Origin: Rhypophila decipiens
Lineage: Eukaryota > Ascomycota > Sordariomycetes > Sordariales > Naviculisporaceae
Length of the DNA stretch: 64,000 bases
Assembly (NCBI GenBank): GCA_033297075.1
Contig: MU858131.1
Span: 99,998-163,997, forward strand
Direction: 5' to 3'
The notes beneath the pieces are model-generated. The model saw nothing but the letters and a program-made list of their open reading frames with translations. It had not been told where the DNA came from and made no database searches. The translations under genes were made by a program, and so were the position numbers. Numbering within the stretch: position 1 is the stretch's first letter; each line of letters opens with the position of its first letter. Of this stretch, positions 54,178 to 63,900 are shown in pieces.

Positions 54178-55614
54178 CTACACTAAGGGAATGGCTCCAA
54201 GTGTTATAAAAAGGGGACAAGACGACCACCATGACCGCGTAAAGATGGCCAACAATGATGCCAACACCAAACTCCAGATCTGCCAACGGTGGGTCCACCC
54301 CTTGCCAATGAAAATCCGTGTCCTGTACAGCCACCAGTGCCACCGGTTGGAAGCGAGGAATGACTCCCATCGCTGGTGTCGACTGAGATGATCGTCCTCC
54401 TTCTCATGCTGCTTTTCGTTGAGTCTGCCATGGTTCCTCCCCCGAAACCGTTTGAGATGAAACTCCCATTTGTCCGTGAGCGCAAAATCCTTGTCAAAGG
54501 GCCGCAGCGCGCACAGCCGAGCCCATCGCTCGACTACCATGTGTCCGATGTCCTCGTCTACGGCAAAAAACTCTTCGTGCCTCTTCCCGCAGAGGCAAAT
54601 AAAGTCATGGCGGAAATTGGCTAGCTCCTTGTGCGCCAACTTCTCGACCTGCTCGTAGAACAGGTGGATCTGGATGTGTTCGGGGCTCTTATCCTCCAGC
54701 GGCAAAATCTGGATCGTGTTATAGCATTTACCCGTCATGATCCCTTTAATACGGGTAATGACCGACGCTTCGGTCGTGTGACCGATCTTGATTAGCTTCT
54801 TGCCATCGATCTCCGCCGGTACTACATATACATAACCTAGCTCCTTGTCCTTTTTACTGAGCTTTTTCGGATGGCGTATCTGTCTCTCGATGTCTCCGTC
54901 AATGTATTGTGCGCGTTTGACTTCAGTGCCGCTGCTGACGCCGCTACCACTTGTGAGCGGCGTCGGGGCACTCGCAGTCCGAGTTTCAGGAGTCGGCCTC
55001 ACGGTGCGGGGCTTCTCCGGAGGCGTTTGGCTTTTCCTCGATACTGGCGATGGACTAGGCGTTGTTTGCGCGGGCGAAGGGCCCAGTTTCGGCTCCCATT
55101 TGCCCGAAGAGCTGTAAATCGGTTCGGAACCTTTGGGTCGTGATTGTGCATTAGGGAAAAGAAGTCGAGAGGTCTTTCGAGACGACCGCGGTGATGCTGG
55201 TGATGACTGCGGTACCACTGGAGATGTTGATGACAGTGGTGGTGATACTGCTCGCCGTTTCACCCCTCGCTTATGAATACCGGAGCTTCGTTTCGAAGTG
55301 GCAGCAGAGAGCGCGAAAATATCGGCAGAAGAATTGGGATCAGCGGTTTGGCTCATAGGTCCTTCAGAGGTAGCACCTTGTCCAGAACTCTCCTTTGGAG
55401 AACGTCTCGGAGACATCTTGTGCTTTCCTTCAGAGGTAGCAGTATTGGTCATCTTTTTGTCTGCCACTGATACAGAGATTGATTGAAAGAATACCCGAGA
55501 TCCAGATAACGACGCAGTACTAAACATAAAAAGAGCGGAGGATACAAGAAAACATCCTGCGATATAACGGCGAGATCCATCGTTTAAAATGGACAAGAGA
55601 GTACCCAAATGCAA
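54178..55614 (-). CDS. T5orf172-domain (GIY-YIG-like, PF10544) protein with N- and C-terminal membrane segments
   Basis: 478 residues from ATG 55614, single exon. An N-terminal hydrophobic stretch (IAGCFLVSSALFMFSTAS, residues 18-35) is followed by a basic, Ser/Pro-rich region of about 200 residues. The T5orf172 domain spans about 255-375: LGYVYVVPAEIDGKKLIKIG, TTEASVITRIKGI, then AHKELANFRHDFICLCGKRH and EEFFAVDEDIGHMVVERWAR. This superfamily has a GIY-YIG nuclease fold. The GYVYV strand and KIGHTT are present, but activity is unproven. A C-terminal hydrophobic stretch (WSLVLASLLAIFTRSWWSSC onward) may be a membrane anchor. A start at the Met of KKMTNTATSEG would remove the first hydrophobic segment. 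Confidence 0.75.
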   Translation of the reverse strand: MHLGTLLSILNDGSRRYIAGCFLVSSALFMFSTASLSGSRVFFQSISVSVADKKMTNTATSEGKHKMSPRRSPKESSGQGATSEGPMSQTADPNSSADIFALSAATSKRSSGIHKRGVKRRAVSPPLSSTSPVVPQSSPASPRSSRKTSRLLFPNAQSRPKGSEPIYSSSGKWEPKLGPSPAQTTPSPSPVSRKSQTPPEKPRTVRPTPETRTASAPTPLTSGSGVSSGTEVKRAQYIDGDIERQIRHPKKLSKKDKELGYVYVVPAEIDGKKLIKIGHTTEASVITRIKGIMTGKCYNTIQILPLEDKSPEHIQIHLFYEQVEKLAHKELANFRHDFICLCGKRHEEFFAVDEDIGHMVVERWARLCALRPFDKDFALTDKWEFHLKRFRGRNHGRLNEKQHEKEDDHLSRHQRWESFLASNRWHWWLYRTRIFIGKGWTHRWQIWSLVLASLLAIFTRSWWSSCPLFITLGAIPLV

Positions 55615-56355
55615 AATGGGGGAGGGGGAGGGAGCCTATCGAATGGTCCCGACGGTGTGGTTCGAAACAACCAACAACCTCCCTACTGGCCGCTGCCACC
55701 CACTCGCAACGTCTGAGCCCCCTCCATAGCCCCTATGTAGCAGTTGACTCATTTAGCCGCCGCCGTAGGTCGTCTTCCGTTCTTATTAGCATGCACGCGA
55801 AAGCTGTTGCCTACAAGACGAGCACAGTCAACTGCAGCCAGAGTGAAGCGAAACCCCAGTGTGCCTAGCAAGCGAGCCCACATCAGATTACAAGGAATTT
55901 ACGACAAGCAGCTTCAACCGATGCAATGTCACGGGGCCAGTCCACCATCTTCCTTGCGTTTAACCGCCCAAACGATGTCTGCGCCTTTGTAGTAAGGGAG
56001 CCAGATACCCATCGAGTTCTAGCTTGACTCCACCCCTGAAGTCCTCGCCCAGTCTTTGCCAAGTCATTGGCGAGAGGTCTGGCAAATGTTGCAGGAAGTC
56101 CAACACTCGGGAACGCCTTGTAGATACAATCTCGTCCACATACACCCCAACAAAGCGAGTAGGATCCTAGTTCAAGGCCCTGAAAACCTGGGTCTCTCCC
56201 GAAGTGCTACCCCCTAGCTAGAGATGGAGAGAAGTGACTGACGACTTGGTATAAGAGTGGTACATAGAAGAGGACACGGTACTAGGCAACGTTTCTGGAC
56301 GCCAGCGCGAGATATGCGCCCAAGAAATCTTTGCCGAAAGAGGAGCTGGAGAAAT
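55615..56355. other. Intergenic stretch
   Basis: Upstream region of the T5orf172 gene (its leader lies just right of 55614). A G-rich run occurs at about 55617-55632. No other gene recognised. Confidence 0.4.
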
Positions 56356-56682
56356 TTAAACGGGTTTGACGTGATTTTCTGTTCGATAAACAGAAAGGCG
56401 CCCAGGGGAAACGGCGCTGGGAAGAAGCCAGAGGCAGGGAGCCCACCCGGCTCCCGCCGAGGAGGTGAAATCGAAGAATACCAAGAGGGTAATTAAGGAG
56501 ACGATGAGCGCCGTGTTTCCGAGATAATCGACTTGGGCGAGTTTCGCATCGTTATTCACGCCGTCTTGATTAACCGTGGTGCGAGGAGGCAGCAATACCG
56601 GAAGTAGGATGGAAACCAAGAGTATTGCTAGATCGCATAGAGAACACAAAAGACGGAATACAAGCAATTCACCCGCATGCAT
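56356..56682 (-). CDS. Possible small membrane protein, 108 residues
   Basis: Minus-strand frame with two hydrophobic segments (LLCSLCDLAILLVSILLPVL; NTALIVSLITLLVFFDF) separated by an Asn/Asp-rich linker (RTTVNQDGVNNDAKLAQVDY). The pattern is protein-like. Codons after the second helix look less convincing, so the true 3' end may be spliced or decayed. No family recognised. Confidence 0.35.
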   Translation of the reverse strand: MHAGELLVFRLLCSLCDLAILLVSILLPVLLPPRTTVNQDGVNNDAKLAQVDYLGNTALIVSLITLLVFFDFTSSAGAGWAPCLWLLPSAVSPGRLSVYRTENHVKPV

Positions 56683-56887
56683 GATAGTCCTAGAATAGTG
56701 CTGTTGCAGTCTGAAAATTGTACCTTGAGGGTCACGCGGAATCCGAGTTTATGTTGGATGCGGGTTTAACTGGATAAGAACTGACGCTACGGAGGTTGTG
56801 CAAGAAGTGAGTGTCCTGCCGGAAGTACCTGGAAACTAAGAGCCCCGTGTTTAGTCTTATCCATACGGTCTAGCTGGCCCCTAAGGT

Positions 56888-56948
56888 GTAATCTAGTTTT
56901 GAGGGAAATCTTCCTCCGATTTTGGCTGCCTTTAAGGTGTCTTTTTGA
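56888..56948 (+). repeat. Dispersed 61-bp repeat, copy 2
   Basis: Ungapped partner of 38039-38099. Lies about 225 bp beyond the 3' end of the third HET gene, but in the opposite orientation relative to that gene compared with copy 1. Confidence 0.6.
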
Positions 56949-57172
56949 GAGCATTCATACTCGCACATCCCCCCTTTACTGCTTTCACTTTAGGTGGATT
57001 TTCCGCACTGCTAAGATACTCTTTCTGTCTCATCGCTAGAGTATCCCATCATGCAACTCGACTCAGCATGCGTGTCGGGGATAGGCTCTGCCTGGATCTC
57101 GCAAGTACCCTTGTTGCATGCAAATGGAAGCGAAGGACAACCTCGTCATTGGAGGGGGGGCTCGAGGGGGGC

Positions 57173-59206
57173 TCAAACAACCGTGATCGTCATCTCAGCG
57201 AACTTGTCCATATCGACCGTGAGAGTTCTCTGCTCGTTGCAAAACCCGATCCTCACAAAGTGAGACCCCTGCTCCTCGAACAGAAGAAACCCCGTGAACG
57301 ACCCAGGGCCCCTCGCAGACGCAACCATGGCCCAGCATTCCTTCTTCTTATCGCGCTCCAAGTCGAGCATAGCACCCGTGAAGTAAACATTGCCATCGTC
57401 TTTGAGAACCAGCCTTCCAATATTTTGATGCACGTCCGCGGCGTGGCTATCAGGCAGATACCATACCCTAGCGAACCGTCCTTGAATAGTCAGCGTGCCC
57501 CGGGACCTCTCGGCCATCAGGTCATCGTGGTCGACCATGTCGACACTTAGAATGGTGAAGTCCCATGGACCGTTGGACGCGAAAAAGGACACGCGGCCAT
57601 CCACCGAAGCCCAGCTCCAGGACGGCGCTATGGCCACTGACGGCTTCCGCAAGACCTCGCACCTGTCAAACCCAGCCGCCTTTCGGGCTGGGAGCCTCAG
57701 GTGATCCCACGCTGGTCCCCAACAGATGCCCTGCGCGAGATCCTCAACCCAGAGGCCCGCTGCGTAGGTGCCGCCGCCGTTTTGCTGCCGGAACCGAGCC
57801 CCAACACCCGCTATGGCAGGGAGCTTGTCCGTAACGAACGTCAGGTCCCTCATGGAAAATGCCTCGACAACATCATACCACAGGGCCCAGAACGGCCCTT
57901 CGGGGGGGACATATTTCTCGACCCCCATGAACGGGCGAACGCCCACGGGTGGGTTGTACTTGGGGTGGACAGTAGGCGCCACCTCGGGGGTTTTTTGATA
58001 ACGGCATTCCCAAAATATCTGCTGCGAGCCAAAGTGGAGGAGCGCCGGCGACAGCAACTTTTCCTGGAGACACCAGGATCGGGTGTTGAGAGGGCAGTCG
58101 GCGAGGACCCTCTCGAAGGTCCGGGGCTGCCTGCGGACGGTGTACTCGGAGCTCAAGACAACTTCGGGAAGAGCCTGGCGTCTGTGTAGGATCCCCGTCT
58201 CGCTGGAGGGAGAATCGAGGGCGGATATGGTGACGGTCCCTGCGGCACTGATGTTCCTGTCAGTAATAACTAGGCGAGTCGAAGGAACGAGCTGGCGCGA
58301 GACATACTAAATATCAGCCATCTTGGCGGCTTCTCGCCTCCAGTCGGCCGGGTCGTCCTGGATGATACAGAGTGCATCGATCCAGACATAGCGCAGCCCG
58401 AGGCGGCGCGTAATCGCCACAGCGTCCTGGAAGTTCTTGGGCAGCTGGCTCACCTCCATCCCTTTGATCCGATGCTGCAGCGTCGCCTTGGTCGTCTTGA
58501 ACGGAATGCCCCCGCCCCAGCAGTGCGTCAAGATGGCGCAGGGCTCGTACTCGCCGGCCGAGATGTACAGCGAAGGATTGCAGCTATCATCGACGCCGAC
58601 GTCAACGACACGGCGCGGTAGTGGCGCCACAGGTCGCTTGCAGACGTCGCCGTGCGTCTCGACGCAACTCTTCAACCACCAGCGCGCCGTTTCGAACACA
58701 TCTTCGGATGCCCCGTCGCCTGGAATTGCGTGGCTTCCCCTCCACGGGTCGATGTGACCTCTCCAGAATGCAGGGTCCTCAAAGGTGACGCCGGGGAGTC
58801 GTGAGTGGCGCTGGCAAAACTCGTACAAGCGCGGCTGCTCTATCCACGGCGCGGGGCGAAACTGCATCGAGGGCGAGTCGCGGAAGCGAAAGGTGAAGTT
58901 CGAAAACGGGTGGAACACAACGAAGCCCTTGCAGTCGTCGGGCCCGAATGGCGCGAGCTCATTGTGCACAATGCAGCAGAGCGCGCAACCTGCTTGCGCC
59001 GACGCGGCGAGGCTTGCGAGGTCATCGTGGTGGCGGAAGCCATCTTTCCATGGCAGGTAGCCGCAGTCGAACGCGCGGTCCTTGAGCCACCGCCGGCTGG
59101 ATGCCGGGTACTCGTCTGGCTGCGTGAAGGCGAAGCGTATCACGTCGTCGGCAAACTCGCGACAGAGAGCGCAGAGAGGACTAACAGGCGCATCTTGAGG
59201 AGGCAT
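57173..59206 (-). CDS. HET-domain protein (two exons)
   Basis: Exon 1 59206-58308, exon 2 58247-57173. The 60-bp intron (GTATGT donor, ATCAG acceptor) rejoins KMADIY to AAGTVTISALDSPS inside the HET domain, giving 657 residues. ATG 59206 (A at -3) is preferred over 59272. HET blocks: CAILTHCWGGGIPFKTT, RLGLRYVWIDALCIIQDDPA, then NTRSWCLQEKLLSPALLHFG. The N-terminal header has Cys pairs (LCALCREF, CALCCIVHNELAPFG). The C-terminal half contains APSWSWASVDGRVSFF, a regular feature of this HET subtype. This subtype differs from the two HET genes at 17 and 36 kb. Predicted role is incompatibility-type cell death. Confidence 0.9.
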
Positions 59207-59739
59207 GATTGAAGATATTTCAAATTTTCTCGTAGTTTTGCCGGCAGACAAACATGCAATCCGACTGCGCATGGAGGTGAGGTTGTGACATTCTCAGCGG
59301 TGTGTCGCGCGAAGCTGTCGAGCTCCGGCACAAGCAGGGGCGGGGTATCTTGGAGCTCCGCGATTCCCCGAGCTTGACTAAATCTAGTAAGTATACCTAG
59401 TAGGGGAAGGTCTTAGCAGGAAACTTGACTCTAAAATCAGCAACATAAGCACCTAGATTTAGAGTTACGACCCTTAGAAATAGAGGTGAATCTCCTATAA
59501 ACTCATACTTAAGATATATTATGGAAAGTGAATGTGGAAATAGTACACTAATACACAGCCGAGTAAATACTGCCTCCTAGCCCGCTACAGTCGCCCATTC
59601 AAGTAATCTCCGGATCCCCGACACCAGAGCCCATGTCCTCACTGCACACAACACAGGGCATTGATCTCAATACCCATCAACAACTTGTTTTTCAAGACAC
59701 AGCCTGGCCTGGAACTTCTGTGCCTCTGAAGAAGGAATA
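59207..59739. other. Intergenic stretch upstream of the third HET gene
   Basis: HET promoter region. The first 100 bp may be its leader. No other gene recognised. Confidence 0.4.
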
Positions 59740-59857
59740 TGTCACGATGTGTATATAACCCTTGATTTCAAGTCGGCGTTCGACTTGAAATTCGACATCC
59801 TTTTGCGGAGGGTTCCATGGCCTAGTGGTAGGGTTCTAGACTAGTGGATTCGTCACA
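59740..59857. mobile_element. Short solo-LTR-like element, 118 bp (copy 1 of a hairpin family)
   Basis: Starts TGTCACGA, ends TCGTCACA, flanked by perfect 5-bp repeats GAATA (59735-59739, 59858-59862). Contains a perfect 11-bp-stem hairpin (ATTTCAAGTCG/CGACTTGAAAT) followed by a block shared with 63507-63659: CATCCTTTT..GGAGG, then GGCCTAGTGGT, GGTTCTAGA and TCGTCACA. Confidence 0.7.
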
Positions 59858-60024
59858 GAATATGAAAATATACTTTGGCAGATTGTTCATTTACTTCCCA
59901 TAGGCCAACAATGCCGCTATATACCACACGCATCTTCAACCCCGAGTCCTCAAATCCAACCAGATTCAAAAAAGTCACATACAAATTCTGCCCACTCTTT
60001 CCAAGTCCAAGCCAATACTAACTA

Positions 60025-60441
60025 TTAATTAAAGCACGGGTACCCAGACACCCAATTATGTCCCGTATTCACATTCCAGCAACCCGTCCCGCCAAAGTTG
60101 ACATTGTCGGATGATCCAAACCATGCGCTGCAGCCGGAGTCGGAGGCCACGAGGTGACCCCGTGGACAGTTGCCCGACAAAAAGAAGGAGTGGCAGTCGT
60201 CAAAGGGCTCGCAGCTGCGGCAGCCCGAGGGGGTGAAGACCCAGGCGTTGGCGGCGTCACCGCTGCAGTCCCAGCCTCTGTAGGATACGAGGGTGCAGCC
60301 CTCTGCTGGGGAGGCTTCGGCCCAGGAGATGGTGACGTTGGCCTTTTGGACTTCTAGGGTGGATGGGAGAGCGGTGGCGAGGGTGGTGAGTGCTAGGAGG
60401 GTAGCAGCCGAGGTCAAGGTGGTGAGTTGGGGGAGTTGCAT
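60025..60441 (-). CDS. Small secreted cysteine-rich protein, 138 residues
   Basis: Signal peptide (MQLPQLTTLTSAATLLALTT then LATALPST), followed by a compact domain with nine cysteines, including CRSC and a terminal YPCFN. Segments such as CTLVSYRGWDCSGDAANAWV and CHSFFLSGNCPRGHLVAS are typical of fungal secreted Cys-rich proteins of unknown fold. Single exon. It could be an effector or antimicrobial-type protein. No named family recognised. Confidence 0.75.
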   Translation of the reverse strand: MQLPQLTTLTSAATLLALTTLATALPSTLEVQKANVTISWAEASPAEGCTLVSYRGWDCSGDAANAWVFTPSGCRSCEPFDDCHSFFLSGNCPRGHLVASDSGCSAWFGSSDNVNFGGTGCWNVNTGHNWVSGYPCFN

Positions 60442-63157
60442 CTTGTTGGTTTAGTCCTTTGGGACACGATATAAGAGTCAAAATGAATACGAGATGATGG
60501 GGAACTATGGATTGTGGTGGTGAGAGTCAGATGGTTAAGGAGTCTTAGAGGCAACGAAAGGGAGGAAGGCCAAGAGATTCGGATCGTCCTTTATATGCCA
60601 AGACAAGGCAACGGAGAAAAGTTCAATGAGCCATTAGATAATGATGTCTTTCTACTCTTCGTGGGGGAGAACAGGCTGCACTCGTCGGTCAAAGAGATAA
60701 ATGAAAACTTCATTGAATACATTCAAACTACAACGTTGCTCGCATGTTGGTCATATCAATTGCTTACCATGATGTAACTGTGATATGGAATCTTTATCTG
60801 AGAGTAGAGGGCATTCCCTGAGTTGGGGGCTGAAGGATGGAGTTGATAGTGCTTGCAAGAGCCTTGAGTGATTGACTTATATTGGGTCAGCACTACTTTA
60901 TTGGTGACCTCACGCATTCAAGAGCAGAGGATAGAGTAGTGTAGTTTGGCCACAACGGGTCACCTGGCGCTCCCGGTCTTATGAGCGGGGGCGTCAGATG
61001 GGCCCCGTGCGCGCTCCCTTAAGCAGGGAGGCAAAATTGTCTGTAGATTGAAAGTCTATGTACGATTGTATGTGATGACTTGGGTACAGAGGGATGGAGG
61101 GAGGGAGAAGACACGCCTTGACTGTGTGAAACGTGACGATACTGATCACAGAGACGAGATGCAGGAGGAGAGAAAACCCCTCATTTCGCTGTCGGCTTCG
61201 GGAGCCGATATGTGTCAAGTCACGTGTGGCAACCCCAATAAAAACATCCCCTATAAACAAACTCCTAACCGAAGGGCGAGAGCGGAACTCCACTAACTAT
61301 AAGTCACCTTTCATTCGTGGCCTGGCAAGCAAACTTGGCCCCCAACCCGAACCAGTTTCCCGCGGTAGTACAGACCGTCAGCTGTTGTCTTAACGAGGCG
61401 GGGATTCCAAACGTCAGCGAGGGACGGTGGTAATTAAACCCGGCGCAAAGCCTTTTTGGCTAAGTTCATTCCTGCACCGCTTCACGCGGTCAAGACGGCA
61501 CAACGTCAAAAACTGAACATGACAGGATGCTCCTTTTTTATGTCCCTAGGCTACAGTTATACGTACTCTCGAGGGTCATGAATGTCAGGAGCAAAGCCCG
61601 AGGCAAGTACCTAGTCAACGGCCACTACATACCGCGATATATGTGCACCAGCCATCTCGCAAAATATAGCGCGTGATGTCGATTTTCCAAAGCAGATAGA
61701 TAACCAGCATTGCCATAATTATCAAGTGTCGATTTCACTCCACTTGACCATATCACGTCCAATTATTACCCATCCTAGACCAGGCTGAAAACGACAAGTA
61801 ATCATCATCTAACGCGATGACTCGGTCACACACAACTACTCAAACTTTTAGGCCAGGTTGATACGGACTGAGTTGGTATCCCACCGGACCTGACCTTCTT
61901 CTACGGCTCAGGCTGTCGTGACGGAGACGCCCTTATGGGAGTCATGGCTGAAGTGCTAGCGACACTAGTACGAATCCTACATACATGAGAAAGCTTTGGG
62001 AATCTCCAGACCATGAGATGGACGTCAATTCACAAGATTCAACAATGATGAATGCTTCAGTGCTGCGTAGCGAATGATACAGTCCACACCATGAAGCTCA
62101 CCGACATGACCGTCACTTCATGCTCAACAAGTACCCGACAGCATATGCAAGGTTCTTTAGTTTATGGTAATGGGACTAATTGTATGGTACATTGAGCTGC
62201 TTCAAGGAAGACCGGAAAAAGTGGAATTAAGGACGTCTGTTCGTCCAACATATCCCTCACAGGTGGATGAAATCAGTGTTAACGGCACCTAAAATCTTGT
62301 GTCGCCCTTCTGCGAGGTTCTTTGGTGTTACTTACTTTCTTTTAAAGTATCCTGCTCCACGACCAGGATTCAGCCACACTTTACGGGCCCGGGGACCATG
62401 TTCACTTCATCTTTAAAAGCGAACATTTGCGAATTTCATAATAACTCTATCACTTGAAACGACGTAATCGAAACAAGAGGGGACAGTTAAAATACACGGA
62501 GGAGGCATTGCGATTGGCGATCGGCCGGCTCGGTAGTCGGCGGTCTCGGCCGGGCTCATGATTGATTGGTGACTCACCAATCACACCAATTCGGAAGGCA
62601 CTCGCTTCCCGATCCGGCACACACCCCGTCATTACCGTGGAATGGTGTACAGATGTTACGGAAATGTCGTCGAGCCTGGTAATGTGGTTTGGAAGAGTGG
62701 GGGCTTGTACAGGATTTATTACATCTCAAGTATGAGTTTCTGGGAAATTCACATCCATTTCTGGAGGTCGCGACTCCAAATCTAGGCGCCTGTGTCGCCG
62801 ATTTTGGAGTCAAATTTCCCGCCAAGACCTTCTCCCACTAGGTACACTCCCATACTGAATTTAGTCTGACCCCTACAACCCAACGCTCGCAGAAAATAAA
62901 ATTAACTGAATAGGCGGCAATGCAAGCCATCACCAAATATTAAGTTAGTAATAGTTGGTGGCAATTCGGGCGATGTAATCATGAATCTGACTTTGATGTC
63001 CTAGAAGAAAATATTCCACTATATTAAGTACGCCTTTTTACGCACGCTCAATTAACTTGCGTTTTACTTTCAAACCCTCAGCTTCAACAATGACGATATA
63101 ACGGCCTAAGCAGCGTGCTCAGCAGTCACCAGATTACTACTAGAAACGGCGTCAACG
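60442..63157. other. Long intergenic stretch, about 2.7 kb
   Basis: No gene that I can support. Frames present are short and unpatterned. Notable only for an A/T-rich right part and a cluster of ATTGG/CCAAT motifs with an exact palindrome at 62564-62582 (separate entry). Confidence 0.4.
62564..62582. promoter_or_regulatory. CCAAT / TGACTCA / CCAAT palindrome
   Basis: GATTGGTGACTCACCAATC: 9-bp arms around one central base. The centre TGACTCA is the consensus site for Gcn4/CPC1-type bZIP factors, and each arm carries a CCAAT box. A further CCAAT lies at about 62586 and an ATTGG at about 62513. Nearest gene start is the recombinase remnant about 600 bp downstream. Confidence 0.45.
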
Positions 63158-63900
63158 TCATGTCGAAGATGGAGCACCGAAAAAAACCATGCGCCGAAGA
63201 TCAAGGAGAATATGAGTGTTGTAACTAATAGGTGGACAAGGTGTATTACTTTTAATCTTCGGATTTTGACAGATTACTTATCAACTACAGGTTTTGTCAT
63301 CATATAGGTGTTACCGAGTATGAACATTTGGGGAAAGCAGAGAAAGAGGATATCATGACATTCCTTGATTGGACGCTTGACACTTTTCCCAAAATTAGGA
63401 AAAGGAGCACAGTGTTAGAATATAAACGGGTGTTTTTCATGATTTATCGAAAATCTATAAATTGCGATTTTGATCGAGAGGCGGCTTCTGAAATACATGA
63501 TATGATTGTCACGGCGAGCCGTGATAACACAAGCGATAGTGCCCTATTGAAACTGCTATATAACACACAATTCTAAGGCTAGCTTGCAGCTTAGAATTTG
63601 GCATCCTTTTTAAGGAGGTTTGGCCTAGTGGTGTGGTTCTAGATTCCCAAATCGTCACAATGATGTGAGTTAAAATACGTCCCTTGCGAGAGGACGCTAA
63701 CATGGCTTTAGTATATCATGGGCCACCTCACGATCTCGTACGTACTTGACACAACAACAAATGAGAAGCCAGTTCTGAACGTCAATGATATTTATGTAAT
63801 CCTTCACCATCACTGGGTTCATGATCGGTCGAAGTTTCCGGATGAACAATAGAGAATCCAACTAACGGGGTGATTGGCAGTTGAAAGGAGGTCGAATAAG
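63158..63900 (+). pseudogene. DUF3435 tyrosine recombinase (Starship captain / Crypton-type), N-terminal half, decayed
   Basis: Exon pieces: up to 63240 (SVVTNRWTR), a 50-bp intron 63241-63290, then FCHHIGVTEYEHLGKAEKED, FLDWTLDTFPKIRKRSTVLE, YKRVFFMIYRKSINCDFDRE, EIHD. A 153-bp insertion (63507-63659) splits the gene, and after a probable intron the protein resumes at about 63712 with IMGHLTISYVLDTTTNEKPV, LNVNDIYVILHHHWVHD and FPDE. TAG (63850) and TGA (63871) then break the frame; the TAG fits a Gln codon hit by C-to-T change. These blocks are the core-binding part of DUF3435 recombinases, which move Starships and Cryptons. The catalytic R-H-R-Y region would lie beyond the window. Confidence 0.8.
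63507..63659. mobile_element. Short solo-LTR-like element, 153 bp (copy 2 of a hairpin family), inserted in the DUF3435 gene
   Basis: Starts TGTCACGG, ends TCGTCACA, flanked by perfect 5-bp repeats ATGAT (63502-63506, 63660-63664). It has a terminal hairpin TCACGGC-GA-GCCGTGA and an internal hairpin AATTCTAAG/CTTAGAATT, then the conserved block GGCATCCTTTTTAAGGAGG, GGCCTAGTGGT, GGTTCTAGA. Alternative 8-bp duplication TGATATGA/TGATGTGA (one mismatch) is also possible. Confidence 0.7.

Noticed and set aside
59812..59857. A true tRNA gene based on GGCCTAGTGGT and GGTTCTAGA
   Set aside because: The two boxes are only a few bases apart and no cloverleaf fits; the terminal repeats and target duplication point to a mobile element instead.
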